Of a DNA stretch of 64,000 nucleotides, positions 1-8,897 are shown piece after piece. Below the pieces are notes generated by a model. The model was not told the origin of the DNA. It made no database searches and was given only the letters and a program-made list of their open reading frames with translations. Made by a program: the position numbers and the translations under genes. This DNA is from Halalkalicoccus sp. CGA53 (lineage in GTDB: Archaea > Halobacteriota > Halobacteria > Halobacteriales > Halalkalicoccaceae): the NCBI RefSeq assembly GCF_036429475.1, contig NZ_CP144125.1, positions 2,869,521 through 2,933,520 of the forward strand, given 5' to 3'. How positions within the stretch are numbered: the stretch's first letter is position 1; the number at the start of each line of letters is the position of its first letter.

Positions 1-396
1 CTCGACGACCGTCGTCCGGAACGCCTCGAACTGGTCGCGGGTGGCGAAGCGAAACGTGACCCGCCAGCCGTCGGCGGTCGCCGTCGCGTTCAGTATCGAG
101 CCCTCCTTGTCGATGTAGGCGTTCACACGCTCCTCGACGGGCTCGCTCCACTCGACGTGATAGTACTTCTCCGAGCCGAACTCGTCGTCGTCGACGATCG
201 AGTCGACCGACGGGTCCTCCGCGAGCGTTCGGTCGACCGCCGCGAAGTCGTCGGCGGTGATCCACAGACACGGCATCGTCCACTCGGTGCTGTGAGCGGC
301 GATACGCTCGGCGTCGACCTCCATCTTGGGGTGTTCTGCGAGCGTGTGTTCGAGGGCGAGCGCTTCCGGGGGGAGCCCGAACCTTGCGATCAGCAT
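1..396 (-). CDS. HTH-10 (bacterio-opsin activator type) transcriptional regulator, N-terminal part
   Basis: Only the first 132 codons are present; the gene runs off the left edge, so the C-terminal DNA-binding part is not visible. The visible part reads MLIARFGLPPEALALEHTLA at its start and continues with the pattern typical of the N-terminal sensory half of haloarchaeal bacterio-opsin-activator-like regulators: an acidic beta-strand domain, an RIAAHSTEWTMPCLWI stretch, a hypervariable loop and a FRFATRDQFEAFRTTV segment. Family members end in an HTH_10 DNA-binding domain and act as cytoplasmic transcription regulators. It lies downstream of rps2, where many haloarchaea carry mevalonate kinase. 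The family call rests on remembered family pattern, so it is moderately sure. Confidence 0.62.
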   Translation of the reverse strand, partial: MLIARFGLPPEALALEHTLAEHPKMEVDAERIAAHSTEWTMPCLWITADDFAAVDRTLAEDPSVDSIVDDDEFGSEKYYHVEWSEPVEERVNAYIDKEGSILNATATADGWRVTFRFATRDQFEAFRTTVVE

Positions 397-519
397 ACCC
401 GGGACACGGGCGGCCGACGGTTACTGTTGGCGAAGACACCGCGACGGGACCACGACCCCCGGGTTCGGCGACGGCTCTCTCGGGCGGGTCGTCCGGAAGG
501 TGCGGCGACCGCGACCGTC

Positions 520-1317
520 TCAGATCTCGGTCTCGAAGTCCGAGAGCGCGTAGACCGTGTCGGTCCCGCGGCGGTCGAGCGTCTCGTTCGCGAGCAGCCA
601 GTACACCACGGAAAGCGCCTTCCGCCCCTTGTTGTTCGTCGGGACGACGAGGTCGACGTTCGAGGTCTGGTTGTTCGAGTCACACATCGCGATCACGGGG
701 ATACCGACCGTGATCGCCTCGGTGACCGCCTGTGCGTCGCCGATCGGGTCGGTGACGACGACGACGTCCGGCTCGATGTAGCCCTCGTAGGCCGGGTTCG
801 TCAGCGTCCCCGGGATGAACCGCCCGGTGCGCGCCTGCGCGCCGATCACGTCGGCGAACGTCTCCGCCGGGAACCGGCCGTACTGGCGCGATGAGGTGAC
901 GAGGATCTGCTCGGGCGCGTAGTTCGCGAGGAAGTTCGCGGCCACCTGGATCCGGTCGTCGGTCTGGGAGACGTCGAGCACGTAGAGGCCGTCGGTTCGG
1001 ACGCGGTGGATGAACCGCTCCATGTCCTTCGTCTTCTGCTGGGTCCCGATGTGGACGCCCGCGCCGAGGTACTCCTCGACGGGGATCAGCAGGTCGGCCT
1101 CCTCGTCCGGCATGACGTCCTCGTCGAACGCCGGGCCGGCGGGCTCCGCCTCCTCGGCTTCTTCGGCCTCGGCCTCCTCGGCCTCGGCGGGCTGTTCCTC
1201 GTCGTCGTCTCGCACGTCCGTGTCGGGATCGACCTCTGGGTCCGCGCCCGCCTCGGGCTCGGGCTCCTCGTCGATCTCCTCTGCGGCCGCGTCGAGTCCT
1301 TCTTGATTGTCGCTCAT
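520..1317 (-). CDS. rps2: 30S ribosomal protein S2 (uS2)
   Basis: Small-subunit ribosomal protein S2, 265 residues. The conserved fold begins around residue 75 ([19 protein letters not shown]) and continues through [12 protein letters not shown], the [11 protein letters not shown] segment and [16 protein letters not shown]. The first 70 or so residues form a low-complexity Glu/Ala/Asp extension, an enlarged version of the acidic N-terminus seen in haloarchaeal S2. The ATG start overlaps the enolase stop by four bases, so the two are translationally coupled at the end of the S9 operon. A longer reading in this frame runs back through enolase as a shadow; the MSDNQEG start is chosen because of the overlap. 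Confidence 0.96.
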   Translation of the reverse strand: MSDNQEGLDAAAEEIDEEPEPEAGADPEVDPDTDVRDDDEEQPAEAEEAEAEEAEEAEPAGPAFDEDVMPDEEADLLIPVEEYLGAGVHIGTQQKTKDMERFIHRVRTDGLYVLDVSQTDDRIQVAANFLANYAPEQILVTSSRQYGRFPAETFADVIGAQARTGRFIPGTLTNPAYEGYIEPDVVVVTDPIGDAQAVTEAITVGIPVIAMCDSNNQTSNVDLVVPTNNKGRKALSVVYWLLANETLDRRGTDTVYALSDFETEI

Positions 1318-2519
1318 AGTGCGTCGTCCGCGATGCGGATCAGTTCGTTCAGTTTCGCGGTTCGCTCGCCGCCGACCGCGCCGGTTTTGATGTACCCGGC
1401 GCCGGTCGCCACGGCGAGGTGGGCTATCGTCGTGTCCTCGGTCTCGCCCGAGCGGTGTGAGATCACCGTCTCGTAGCCGTTCTCGACCGCGAGTTCGATC
1501 GCGTCGAACGTCTCCGAGAGCGTCCCGATCTGGTTCGGCTTGATCAGGACGCTGTTTCCGGCACCGATCTCGATCCCGCGGACGAGGCGCTCGGTGTTCG
1601 TGACGAACAGGTCGTCGCCGCAGACGAGGGTGCGGTCGCCGACCCGGTCGGTGAGGTCCGAAAAGCCATCGAAGTCGTTCTCCTCTAACGGGTCCTCGAC
1701 GTAGAGCAGGCCGTACTCGTCGGTCAGCTCCGCGAGGTAGGAAACCTGTTCCTCGGTGTCCCTCGTCGTATCGCTGTACTCGTAGACCTCTCGCTCCCCG
1801 TCGTAGAACTCCGAGGCGGCGACGTCGAGGCCGAAGCCGATCTCGAAACCGACCTCCTCGGCGATCTCCTGGGTCGCTTCCTCGACCAGCTCGAACGCCT
1901 CGCCGTCGGGGATCGCTGGCGCCCAGGCGCCCTCGTCGCCCTTGCCTGCGGGCGTGCCCCGCTCCTCTAAGAGGTCGCCGACGGTTCCGTGGACGAGCGC
2001 GTTCGCGAACACCGCGTCCGAGACGCCCGGCGCGCCGATCGGGACCGAGAGGAACTCCTGGATGTCGGTCGCGTCGGCGGCGTGTTCGCCCCCACCGATC
2101 ACGTTTCCGAGCGGTACGGGAAAGTTCCGACCGCGGAACGCACCACCGAGGTGCTGGTACAGCGGCGCGCCGAGCGCGTCGGCACCGGCTTTCGCCGCGG
2201 CCATGCTGATCGCGACGGCGCTGTTCGCGCCGACGCCCGAGTAGTTCTCGGTGCCGTCGGCGGCGGCGAGCGCGTCGTCGACCAAGCGCTGGTCGCCCGC
2301 GTAGACTTCGCCGACGAGTCTGGGCACGGCCACTTCTCTCGCCCTCGCGATCGCCTCGCGCGCGTCGAGTTCGATCGCCTCGAACTCCCCCGTGGAAGCG
2401 CCGGAGGGTGCGGCCGCGCGACCGAACCCGCCGCTCTCGGTGAGCACGTCCGCCTCCACGGTAGGATTGCCCCGCGAGTCGAGGATCTCCCTGAGCCGCA
2501 CGGACTCGATCAGCGTCAC
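1314..2519 (-). CDS. eno: Enolase (phosphopyruvate hydratase)
   Basis: Enolase, 401 residues, converts 2-phosphoglycerate to phosphoenolpyruvate in cytoplasmic glycolysis and gluconeogenesis. Family landmarks are the N-terminal [16 protein letters not shown] motif, the [10 protein letters not shown] loop, the metal-ligand region [26 protein letters not shown], the catalytic lysine in [15 protein letters not shown], and [18 protein letters not shown] near the C-terminus. The start codon is GTG and forms a GTGA overlap with the rpoK stop. Enolase inside the ribosomal S9 operon between rpoK and rps2 is the arrangement described for Haloarcula marismortui. Length and motifs are complete. Confidence 0.97.
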   Translation of the reverse strand: MTLIESVRLREILDSRGNPTVEADVLTESGGFGRAAAPSGASTGEFEAIELDAREAIARAREVAVPRLVGEVYAGDQRLVDDALAAADGTENYSGVGANSAVAISMAAAKAGADALGAPLYQHLGGAFRGRNFPVPLGNVIGGGEHAADATDIQEFLSVPIGAPGVSDAVFANALVHGTVGDLLEERGTPAGKGDEGAWAPAIPDGEAFELVEEATQEIAEEVGFEIGFGLDVAASEFYDGEREVYEYSDTTRDTEEQVSYLAELTDEYGLLYVEDPLEENDFDGFSDLTDRVGDRTLVCGDDLFVTNTERLVRGIEIGAGNSVLIKPNQIGTLSETFDAIELAVENGYETVISHRSGETEDTTIAHLAVATGAGYIKTGAVGGERTAKLNELIRIADDAL

Positions 2520-2701
2520 GCGGAGCCACCCCGTTTCACCGTGAACGGGAGCACACCGGCGTCGTACTCCTCGGCGGCGATTAGGATCGGCTCCCGTTCG
2601 TCGGTCTCGATCAGCACCGGTGCGCCGTAGGAGACCTGCAGCGCTCGTGCGCCGAGGATGCGTGCCTTCTCGTACCGGTTGAACCGCTGGCGCTGAGTCA
2701 T
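2516..2701 (-). CDS. rpoK: DNA-directed RNA polymerase subunit K
   Basis: RNA polymerase subunit K (RpoK, counterpart of bacterial omega and eukaryotic Rpb6), 61 residues. The family core is clear: [20 protein letters not shown] followed by [20 protein letters not shown] and a hydrophobic LPFTVKR end. It helps assemble and stabilise the polymerase clamp region. The ATG start overlaps the rpoN stop as ATGA. A longer upstream reading in the same frame is a shadow of rpoN and is not used. Confidence 0.95.
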   Translation of the reverse strand: MTQRQRFNRYEKARILGARALQVSYGAPVLIETDEREPILIAAEEYDAGVLPFTVKRGGSA

Positions 2702-2889
2702 TGGTAGGGGGAGACCACGTCGACGAGGTCGGTGTGCGAGACGAGCATCCGCCGACAGCAGTGTCGGTTCACGCCGAGGTCGTCGAGCACCTCGGCGGGG
2801 TCCTCGCCCTCCTTCCGCCTGGCGGAGAACGCCTCCCAGTGCTCGCCGACGACCTTCCCGCACGTGAAACACCGGACAGGTACCATCAT
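2698..2889 (-). CDS. rpoN: DNA-directed RNA polymerase subunit N
   Basis: RNA polymerase subunit N (Rpb10 homologue), 63 residues. It has the diagnostic zinc-binding motif CFTCG near residue 7 and the C-terminal HCCRRM pair near residue 44, which together form the CX2C...CC zinc bundle that helps assemble the RpoD-RpoL platform. The first two codons both encode methionine; starting at the second would give [10 protein letters not shown], the usual archaeal N-terminus. It lies 7 bases downstream of rps9 in the S9 operon. The name should not be confused with bacterial sigma-54. Confidence 0.96.
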   Translation of the reverse strand: MMVPVRCFTCGKVVGEHWEAFSARRKEGEDPAEVLDDLGVNRHCCRRMLVSHTDLVDVVSPYQ

Positions 2890-2896
2890 GGCGAGA

Positions 2897-3292
2897 TCAC
2901 CGGTAGGACTTCTGGTAGCGTGCTCTCGCGCCGGGGCCGCCCCACTTCTTCGGCTCGGTCTGTCGGATGTCGTTGACCAGCAGCGACCGGTCGAACTCCA
3001 TGTACGCGTCGCGGAGCTCGGCGTCGTTCGTGTGCTGGACGAGTGCGCGTGCGATCGCCGTCCGGACCGCGTCGGCCTGTCCGGAGAAGCCGCCGCCCTC
3101 GACCTGGACGTCGAGGTCGACCGCGTCGCGGACGCCGTCGACGATGCGGAACGGTTCGAGCATCTTCAGCCGGGCGATCTCCGGTTCGACCAGTTCGATC
3201 GGCACGGAGTTCACCCGTACCCGACCGGAGCCGTCCCTGGCGGTCGCGCGCGCGACGGCTGTCTTCTTCTTGCCGCTCGTGTTGGTTACCAT
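2897..3292 (-). CDS. rps9: 30S ribosomal protein S9 (uS9)
   Basis: Small-subunit protein S9, 131 residues. It begins [18 protein letters not shown] and ends with the basic tail [14 protein letters not shown], which in the ribosome reaches the P-site tRNA. Internal landmarks are [20 protein letters not shown] and [14 protein letters not shown]. Length is normal for archaeal S9. The start overlaps the 3-prime end of rpl13 by 7 bases, indicating coupled translation. Confidence 0.97.
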   Translation of the reverse strand: MVTNTSGKKKTAVARATARDGSGRVRVNSVPIELVEPEIARLKMLEPFRIVDGVRDAVDLDVQVEGGGFSGQADAVRTAIARALVQHTNDAELRDAYMEFDRSLLVNDIRQTEPKKWGGPGARARYQKSYR

Positions 3293-3732
3293 GTGACGTT
3301 AGCACCCACCTGCTCGGAGACCTCGCCGAGCGAGACGAACTTGATGTTCGAGAGCCGATCCAGCGACGTGTCCTCCAGGAGCTCTCCGTCCTCGTCGTAC
3401 GGGTTGCCGACGTAGACGCGGACGTTCTCGAGCGCCTCGCGGCCGTGTTTCTTCTTGTACGGCAGCATCCCGCGGACCGCCCGCTTCAGGATGCCGTCGG
3501 GCCGCTTCGGGTAGGCCGGCCCCTGGTCGGAGCCGATCTCCGCGCGCTTCTGGTAGACCGAGAGGACGTCGTCGCGGGCGCCGGTGATCACCGCGTGCTC
3601 GGCGTTCACGACGGCGATCCGCTCGCCGTCGAGGGCGGCCTGTGCGACGTAGCTCGCCACGCGGCCGACGATGCAGTCGCGCGCGTCGATCACGCGGTCG
3701 ACCTCGAACTCGGTGCCGGAGACGCTGCTCAT
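3286..3732 (-). CDS. rpl13: 50S ribosomal protein L13 (uL13)
   Basis: Large-subunit protein L13, 148 residues. The N-terminal [20 protein letters not shown] region and the [20 protein letters not shown] motif are characteristic of uL13. The ATG lies just downstream of a 55-base spacer from rpl18e that holds a perfect inverted repeat, so expression here may be set separately from the upstream part of the operon. Confidence 0.97.
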   Translation of the reverse strand: MSSVSGTEFEVDRVIDARDCIVGRVASYVAQAALDGERIAVVNAEHAVITGARDDVLSVYQKRAEIGSDQGPAYPKRPDGILKRAVRGMLPYKKKHGREALENVRVYVGNPYDEDGELLEDTSLDRLSNIKFVSLGEVSEQVGANVTW

Positions 3733-3742
3733 GTGAACACCT

Positions 3743-3759
3743 CCGGAACGTCGTTCCGG
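3743..3759. repeat. 17-base inverted repeat in the L18e-L13 spacer
   Basis: CCGGAACG, one T, CGTTCCGG: perfect 8-base arms in the 55-base spacer between rpl18e and rpl13. In mRNA it would be a tight hairpin, though with a loop too short unless the inner pairs open. It could be a processing site, a pause site or a protein site; nothing in the sequence decides between these. Confidence 0.6.
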
Positions 3760-3787
3760 CGTACTCCCACTCGCTCGCTTCGCTCGC

Positions 3788-4141
3788 TCATGTGATCACC
3801 CTGATGTTCGATCCGTCGGGGTTCTCCTCGATGGCCTGTTCCAGCCGCTTCACCTGGCCGTTCGCCTGCTCGATCTTCGTCTCGGCGCTCCGAGAGAAGT
3901 CGACGGCGGCGACGGTGACGTCGGTCTGTAGTACACCGCTTCCGAGCACCTTCCCGGGAACGACGACGGTCTCGGCCCCGTTGGCGTACCGTTCGATACG
4001 CCCGAGGTTGACCTCGGCGTGGTTCCGGCGTGGTTTCTCTAAGCGGGCTGCGATGTCGCTCCAGACGTCGGCACCCGACTCGCGGGCGGCCGACTTCAGT
4101 TCGGCGATGAGACTCTGCAGCCTCGGGTTCGTCGTGCTCAT
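3788..4141 (-). CDS. rpl18e: 50S ribosomal protein L18e (eL18)
   Basis: Large-subunit protein L18e, 117 residues, of the archaeal/eukaryotic eL18 family. Recognised by [20 protein letters not shown], by [20 protein letters not shown], by [13 protein letters not shown], and by the final SNIRVIT. It is the first protein gene after tRNA-Leu in the halobacterial S9 operon; the tRNA 3-prime end is only about 28 bases upstream of the ATG. The TGA stop lies at the beginning of the spacer that leads to rpl13. Confidence 0.97.
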   Translation of the reverse strand: MSTTNPRLQSLIAELKSAARESGADVWSDIAARLEKPRRNHAEVNLGRIERYANGAETVVVPGKVLGSGVLQTDVTVAAVDFSRSAETKIEQANGQVKRLEQAIEENPDGSNIRVIT

Positions 4142-4168
4142 TGTTCCTCCGTGATTGTGAGAATGGAG

Positions 4169-4253
4169 TGCAGGGAGCAGGATTTGAACCTGCGGACTCC
4201 TACGAGACGGCGCCCTGAACGCCGCGCCGTTGGCCAGACTTGGCTATCCCTGC
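4169..4253 (-). tRNA. tRNA-Leu (CAG)
   Basis: An 85-nt class II tRNA. The 7-bp acceptor stem is GCAGGGA/TCCCTGC, the D arm begins TAGCC, the anticodon stem CGGCG/CGCCG holds the loop TTCAGGG with anticodon CAG, a long variable arm follows, and the T arm is GCAGG-TTCAAAT-CCTGC. The discriminator base is A, as expected for leucine. No intron is seen and CCA is not encoded. It lies between rpoD and rpl18e in the same direction, which matches the tRNA-Leu that is cotranscribed with the S9 operon in Haloarcula. Confidence 0.96.
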
Positions 4254-4374
4254 ACGGTGGGTGATCTGCGCGCTGTGCTACTGCTCGCCCCTTCAAACCA
4301 GTTTCGGTCCGCGCGGCGCTCCGCTGTCGGTGGCCCCTGCCGGCGGACGCGGTGTGATTCGAAGGTCTCATCTG

Positions 4375-5118
4375 TTACAGTTGGATCGCGTCGTGGAGTT
4401 CGGCCGCCCTGTCCCCGATCGACGACGCGGCGCTGTCGACGAGCGTCTCGACGTCGAACGAGCCGTCTGTCTCGACGTGGAAGACGAACGCGTCGGTCAC
4501 GTCCTCGACCGAGACCTCCTTGCCGGGGTATCGGTTGCGGAGGTCGTGGTCGAACTCGCTCGTCGGGATCAGCTCGCCGTCGTCCTCTACGACGCCGCGG
4601 ACGATCCGCGGCTCGTCCTCGGCGAACTCCTCCAGGTCGCCGACGACCTCCAATCGCTGGAGGTGTCGGTAGCCGACCGAGACCCCGCCCTGGTGTTTCG
4701 CGTGGGACTTCCCGCGACCGAGGACGGCGTCGGCCTCGAGTTCGAGGCGCTGGCCGTCTTTCAGCTGGATGATCGGGACGTTCTGCTCCGCGGGCTCGAC
4801 CATCCCGTCGGCGCTGACCAGGTCGCCCGAGTAGGCGGTACCCGGCCCCGACACGTCGAGCGCGAGGGTGACGGTGTCGCCCTCCTCGAACTCGCCGACC
4901 GGCGTCGTGAGCGGGATCAGCCCCAGTCGGAGCGAGATCTGCTCGTTGAACATCACCGACGAGTTCTCGATGACCCGGACGGTGTCGATCGCGAACGTCG
5001 GCACGTCAGCGACCATCGCCCGGCGGATCCCGTTGGCGTACGCGGGGGTGATCCCGCGCACGAGAAACCGCATCGAGCGGTCGCCGTCTTCTACCACCTC
5101 GACGTCGAGTTCGGTCAT
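4375..5118 (-). CDS. rpoD: DNA-directed RNA polymerase subunit D
   Basis: RNA polymerase subunit D (homologue of bacterial alpha N-terminal domain and Rpb3), 247 residues. The start [20 protein letters not shown] leads into [20 protein letters not shown], the signature of the alpha-like dimerisation domain. [20 protein letters not shown] and [15 protein letters not shown] follow. There is no cysteine in the protein, so the [4Fe-4S] insert found in some archaeal D subunits is absent, as is usual in halophiles. It follows rps11 by one base and precedes tRNA-Leu. Confidence 0.96.
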   Translation of the reverse strand: MTELDVEVVEDGDRSMRFLVRGITPAYANGIRRAMVADVPTFAIDTVRVIENSSVMFNEQISLRLGLIPLTTPVGEFEEGDTVTLALDVSGPGTAYSGDLVSADGMVEPAEQNVPIIQLKDGQRLELEADAVLGRGKSHAKHQGGVSVGYRHLQRLEVVGDLEEFAEDEPRIVRGVVEDDGELIPTSEFDHDLRNRYPGKEVSVEDVTDAFVFHVETDGSFDVETLVDSAASSIGDRAAELHDAIQL

Positions 5119-5119
5119 G

Positions 5120-5506
5120 CTAGAACCCGGCGCTCTTCGGTGCGCGGCAGCCGTCGTGCGGTACCGGCGTGACGTCCTCGATCCGGCCGATCTCGAGGCC
5201 GGCGCGGGCGAGCGCCCGGATCGCGGCCTGCGCGCCCGGTCCGGGGTTTCGCTGCTGGTTTCCCCCCGGCCCGCGAACGCGGACGTGGACCTTCTCGATC
5301 CCTGCCGCCTTCACCTCCTCGGCGACGCGCTCGGCCATCTGCATCGCCGCGTACGGCGACGCCTCGTCGCGGTTCTGTTTCACGACCGAGCCCCCGCTCG
5401 ACTTCGCGATCGTCTCCGCCCCGGTCTGGTCCGTGACGGTGATGATCGTGTTGTTGAACGAGGCGTGGATGTGCGCGACGCCCCAGACGTCGTCGTCGGC
5501 GCTCAC
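5120..5506 (-). CDS. rps11: 30S ribosomal protein S11 (uS11)
   Basis: Small-subunit protein S11, 128 residues. Motifs are [60 protein letters not shown] and the C-terminal [18 protein letters not shown], all typical. S11 sits at the platform near the Shine-Dalgarno helix. Its ATG overlaps the rps4 stop by four bases, and the stop is followed directly by rpoD. Confidence 0.98.
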   Translation of the reverse strand: MSADDDVWGVAHIHASFNNTIITVTDQTGAETIAKSSGGSVVKQNRDEASPYAAMQMAERVAEEVKAAGIEKVHVRVRGPGGNQQRNPGPGAQAAIRALARAGLEIGRIEDVTPVPHDGCRAPKSAGF

Positions 5507-6030
5507 GACTGACCCTCCGCCCGCTCGGGGTGTAGGTCGTCCGCGAGCGGACTCGTCTCGTCGAAGGAGACCAGGTCCTGCTCGGCAGTCGGCACGGTGT
5601 ACGACGGGACGCGGACGCGCCGTCCGTCGACCGTGACGTGGCCGTGGACGATGAACTGCCGCGCCTGTTTCGGCGTGCTCGCCAGCCCCTTCCGGTAGGC
5701 GACCGTCTGGAGCCGCCGTTCGAGGATATCGGTCACCTCAAGCGCGAGGACGTCGTCGAGGCCCTCGCTCTCGGCGAGGATCCCGAGCCGTCGGAGTCGG
5801 GCGAGAAACGGCTCACCCGCTTCGGTCGCCTCGTCGAGGTCGCCCTGGGCCTCGCCGATCAGCCGTCGGGCCTCGCGGCGCATCGAGCGCAGTTCGGACT
5901 GCGCACGCCAGAGCTCCTCCTTGTTCTTCAGGCCGTAGCGGCCGACCAGCGAGTGTTCGGCGGCGATCCGCTCGCCCTGGAACGGGTGGTTCGGCGTCTC
6001 GTAGAACTTCGTGTTCTGTCCCAGCGCCAT
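5503..6030 (-). CDS. rps4: 30S ribosomal protein S4 (uS4)
   Basis: Small-subunit protein S4, 175 residues, a primary 16S rRNA binder. It carries the archaeal N-terminus ([20 protein letters not shown]), the [20 protein letters not shown] helix, and an S4 RNA-binding domain with [20 protein letters not shown] near residues 125-145. The start overlaps the last base of the rps13 stop (TGATG type). A second reading frame over the same bases is only a shadow. Confidence 0.98.
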   Translation of the reverse strand: MALGQNTKFYETPNHPFQGERIAAEHSLVGRYGLKNKEELWRAQSELRSMRREARRLIGEAQGDLDEATEAGEPFLARLRRLGILAESEGLDDVLALEVTDILERRLQTVAYRKGLASTPKQARQFIVHGHVTVDGRRVRVPSYTVPTAEQDLVSFDETSPLADDLHPERAEGQS

Positions 6031-6551
6031 TACTCGTCACCTTCCGCCGCTTCCTCTTCGCGCTCCTCTCGGATCGCCTCGACGTTCACGCCGACGGTTC
6101 CCTCCGATCGACCCGTCGACCGGGTCCGCTGTCCGCGAACCTTCTGGCCGCGCTGGTGGCGGATCCCCCGGTAGGATCGGATCATCTGCAGGCGGTTGAC
6201 GTCCTGCTGGCGGGTGAGTTCGAGGTCGTTCCCGATCTCGTGGGTCGCTTCGCCGGTGTAAAAGCGGTTTCTGTGGTTCGTGAGCCACGCGGGGTTCTCG
6301 TCGGCGAACCCCTCGACGTGCTCGACCACACGGTCGATCTCCTCGTCGGGCAGCGCGCCGAACGTCGCCTTCGGGTCGACGTCCGCCTTGTCGGCGATGA
6401 TACGCGCCGCTCGACGGCCGATACCGTTCATCCCGGAGAGCGAACGCTCGACGGATTTGGTCCCGTCGAGGTCGATCCGTCCGATCCGGATGAAGTAGCG
6501 GAGGTCCTCTCCGTCCTCCGCGTCGTCTGGTGTGTGTTCTTCCTCGCTCAT
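6030..6551 (-). CDS. rps13: 30S ribosomal protein S13 (uS13)
   Basis: Small-subunit protein S13, 173 residues. The acidic start [18 protein letters not shown] is followed by [20 protein letters not shown], the helix-hairpin-helix region [19 protein letters not shown], and the basic C-terminal [20 protein letters not shown] that contacts tRNA and 16S rRNA. The MSEEEH start is chosen because the longer reading would run into the tRNA-Ser gene just upstream. It is the first protein gene of the S13-S4-S11-RpoD block. Confidence 0.97.
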   Translation of the reverse strand: MSEEEHTPDDAEDGEDLRYFIRIGRIDLDGTKSVERSLSGMNGIGRRAARIIADKADVDPKATFGALPDEEIDRVVEHVEGFADENPAWLTNHRNRFYTGEATHEIGNDLELTRQQDVNRLQMIRSYRGIRHQRGQKVRGQRTRSTGRSEGTVGVNVEAIREEREEEAAEGDE

Positions 6552-6574
6552 TGTCTCTCTGAGCCGATTGCTGA

Positions 6575-6659
6575 CGTCGTGGCGGGGATTCGAACCCCGG
6601 AGGCTGTACGCCACAGAGTTAGCAACCCTGCGCCTTGGGCCAGGCTTGGCTACCACGAC
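6575..6659 (-). tRNA. tRNA-Ser (GCT)
   Basis: An 85-nt class II tRNA: acceptor stem GTCGTGG/CCACGAC, D arm TAGCCAAGCCTGG, anticodon stem CAGGG/CTCTG enclosing TTGCTAA (anticodon GCT), a long variable arm, and T arm CGGGG-TTCGAAT-CCCCG. The discriminator is G, as expected for serine. It immediately precedes rps13 on the same strand and is probably the first element of the operon transcript. The anticodon stem has one G-T pair. Confidence 0.95.
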
Positions 6660-6735
6660 ACGCGATCAGTACTCGCGCCCTTGCGGACTCGGGGACGGTC
6701 CCCTGCAGTATGCACCTCCACGTACCCGGGTCGCG

Positions 6736-6743
6736 TACTTAAG
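6736..6743. promoter_or_regulatory. Candidate TATA box shared by divergent promoters
   Basis: TACTTAAG stands out in a very GC-rich spacer and contains the palindrome CTTAAG, so it reads as an archaeal TATA element on both strands. It is about 80 bases before the tRNA-Ser 5-prime end and 50 before the flavoprotein ATG. Assignment to one or both directions is an inference. Confidence 0.4.
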
Positions 6744-6792
6744 CACACCGATCCCCCGTACGGTTTAGCCGCCCGCCCCCCCAGGTGCGTGT

Positions 6793-7833
6793 ATGGGAGA
6801 ACGAGTCGGTATCGTCGGGGCGGGCGTCGCCGGGCTCGCCTGCGCCCGCGAACTCGACGGCGAGGCCGAGGTCACGATTCTAGAGAAGTCACGCGGGGTG
6901 AGCGGCCGTGCCGCGACCCGCAGGAAGGACGACTGCCGGTACGACCACGGGGCGAACTACATCGACCTCGATCCGGACGACGAACTCCTCGACACGATCG
7001 AGGCACTCGGTACCGAGGGACTGATCGACATCGAGGGGTCGGTCTGGGTCTTCGACCGTGAGGGCGAGATCGAGCCGGGCCACGGAGACGCGGGAAAGAA
7101 ACTCAGCTACGAGCGGGGGATCACGGGGTTCGCGAAGCGACTGTTCGGGGACTGTGACGCCGACCTCCGGATCGAGACACGCGCGGAGTCGCTCGCGCAC
7201 GACCACGGGACGTGGACGGTGGCGGACACCCAGGGGGGCGAGTGGGGGCCGTTCGACGCGCTCGTCCTCACGCCGCCGGCCCCACAGACCGCGGCGTTGC
7301 TCGCGGACGCCGACTGGGACGACCCGCTCCGCGAGCGCCTCTACGACGCCGTTTCGGCCGTCCCCTTCCGGACGGTCGTCACCGCGGTGTTGCACTACCC
7401 GTTCACCCTCGACGTGCCCTACTACGCGCTCGTCAACACGGACAAAGCACACGAGGTCGGCTGGCTCTCGCGCGAGGAGTGCAAACCAGGTCACGTCCCC
7501 GAGGGCGAGAGCCTGCTCGTCTGTCAGATGGGCGGCGAGTGGTCCGAGGCGCACTACGACGACCCGCGAGAGGGGATCTGTACCGAGGCCGCGAGGCTCG
7601 TCTCGGCGTTGCTCGGCGACGAACGTCTCGCCTCGCCAGACTGGACCGACCACCAGGGCTGGCGGTACGCGATACCCGAGGGGGCAGTCGAGGACCGGGT
7701 GGTGGACGAGGCGGCGGGGGCGGGGCTCTTCCTCGCCGGCGACTGGCTGGTGGGGAGGGGTCGTGTCGACGAGGCGTTCGAGGCGGGGCGGAAAACGGGA
7801 CGGAGGGTCACAACGCAGTTAGGCGGCGCGTAG
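6793..7833 (+). CDS. FAD-dependent amine-oxidase-like oxidoreductase (renalase type)
   Basis: A 346-residue flavoprotein. The first 40 residues are a Rossmann FAD-binding site (VGIVGAGVAGLACARELDGE, then VTILEKSRGVSGRAATRR with the second nucleotide-binding GR motif), followed by RYDHGANYIDL, as in renalase-like and other short amine-oxidase-family proteins. The C-terminal LFLAGDWLVGRGRVDEAFEA is the usual second FAD contact. Such proteins oxidise amines or reduced nicotinamide isomers; the substrate here cannot be read. The last 15 bases overlap the 3-prime end of the convergent TraB-like gene. Confidence 0.8.
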   Translation: MGERVGIVGAGVAGLACARELDGEAEVTILEKSRGVSGRAATRRKDDCRYDHGANYIDLDPDDELLDTIEALGTEGLIDIEGSVWVFDREGEIEPGHGDAGKKLSYERGITGFAKRLFGDCDADLRIETRAESLAHDHGTWTVADTQGGEWGPFDALVLTPPAPQTAALLADADWDDPLRERLYDAVSAVPFRTVVTAVLHYPFTLDVPYYALVNTDKAHEVGWLSREECKPGHVPEGESLLVCQMGGEWSEAHYDDPREGICTEAARLVSALLGDERLASPDWTDHQGWRYAIPEGAVEDRVVDEAAGAGLFLAGDWLVGRGRVDEAFEAGRKTGRRVTTQLGGA

Positions 7834-8631
7834 GCGGGCCGAAAGCGGGTCGAGGTGGGAGACGCCGACGACGGCGACGACGCTCTCGTCGGGGTTCGTA
7901 TCGAGGATGGCGTCGGCCATACAGGCGTCGCGGGCGGCGTCCCTGGTGTCTCTGGCGGGGGCGTCGATCGAGGCGGCGAGCGCGGTGGCGGCGCGTACCT
8001 GCCGCTCTTCGTCGTGTGCCTGTCTGGAGGGGGTGTCAGCGGGGGAGCAGTCGTACCGGCGGGGGCTGCCGATACGGATCGCGAGCGGCGTGCGCTCGCA
8101 GAGGGGGCGGGCGGCCGCACAGGCGACGGCGTGCGCCGACGCCGAGAGCGTCTCCGAGACGACCGAGGAGAGCGTCTTCGAGTCGGGGCGCCGCCGGCCG
8201 AGCGCGGCCGCGAGGTGGCGGTAGAACCGTCGGCTGGGGCCGTCCATCCCGACCGGACGGGCGCGTGCGCCCGCCGCGAGGGCCGCGCTCATCTCGCCGC
8301 CAAAGTCGGGGCCGAACCGGGGGTCCGCGTAGAGCCGATAGAGCCCCAGGGCGAGCGGGGGGAGTTCGAGCGCGAGCACGTCGGGATCGAGACGGCCGAC
8401 GATCGAGCGTACCCGATGGACGCTCGCCGGGTGGTCGTGGACCACGCCGACGAGGGTGATCGGGGCCCGGTCGTCTGGGTCGATCCGCCGGACGTACCGT
8501 GACTGCAGACGGGGGTCGTCGTCCTGACCTGTCCCGGCGTCGCCATCGTGAGGCACCGCCGAGTGCACGTCCGAACCGCCACGGGATCCGGCTGTTCGTC
8601 CCACACGAGCGTCGAACCCGGTGAGACGCAT
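7819..8631 (-). CDS. TraB/PrgY-family-like protein
   Basis: About 270 residues from the chosen ATG at 8631; a longer frame extends to 8769. Near residue 57 it has ITLVGVVHDHPASVHRVRSI and then LDPDVLALELPPLALGLYRL, the pattern of TraB-type domains (a G-x-x-H motif followed by a D-x-hydrophobic-E-L motif), and SVVAVVGVSHLDPLSARLRA at the C-terminus, matching the closing G-x-x-H of the fold. Archaeal TraB-like proteins are mostly uncharacterised; some relatives resemble metal-dependent peptidases. The gene is convergent with the flavoprotein and no operon partner is visible. The start is uncertain. Confidence 0.62.
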   Translation of the reverse strand: MRLTGFDARVGRTAGSRGGSDVHSAVPHDGDAGTGQDDDPRLQSRYVRRIDPDDRAPITLVGVVHDHPASVHRVRSIVGRLDPDVLALELPPLALGLYRLYADPRFGPDFGGEMSAALAAGARARPVGMDGPSRRFYRHLAAALGRRRPDSKTLSSVVSETLSASAHAVACAAARPLCERTPLAIRIGSPRRYDCSPADTPSRQAHDEERQVRAATALAASIDAPARDTRDAARDACMADAILDTNPDESVVAVVGVSHLDPLSARLRAA

Positions 8632-8897
8632 AAGCGCACGCGAAGGGTGCGGTAACGAGCGGTGGTTACGAACGGGTGAGGGTGGGAGTGGGTGATCGGA
8701 CGGCGGAGTGCGTAGATAGCTCGATCCCCGGTGCGTTCGCTCCGAAACGGGAACGGCGGCCGGGCTCACTACGGGAACCGCCAGAACTCCAGCGTCGAGG
8801 TTCGGCGTCCGTCACTCCGCCGGGAACCCGACGAGCGGCCATTCGGAGGGCGACTCACGCGGCGAGCGGCGTCGTGACCTGCGGAGACCCTTCCCGA

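Noticed and set aside
520-2529. 669-codon frame covering rps2 and most of enolase
   Set aside because: Only its last 265 codons (S2) are real; the rest is an arginine-rich shadow of enolase.
3765-3787. Hairpin in the CGCT-rich sequence before L18e end
   Set aside because: On inspection the units are direct CGCT repeats and do not pair with each other.
7212-8459. 415-codon plus-strand frame
   Set aside because: Arginine-rich shadow that crosses the flavoprotein and TraB-like genes.
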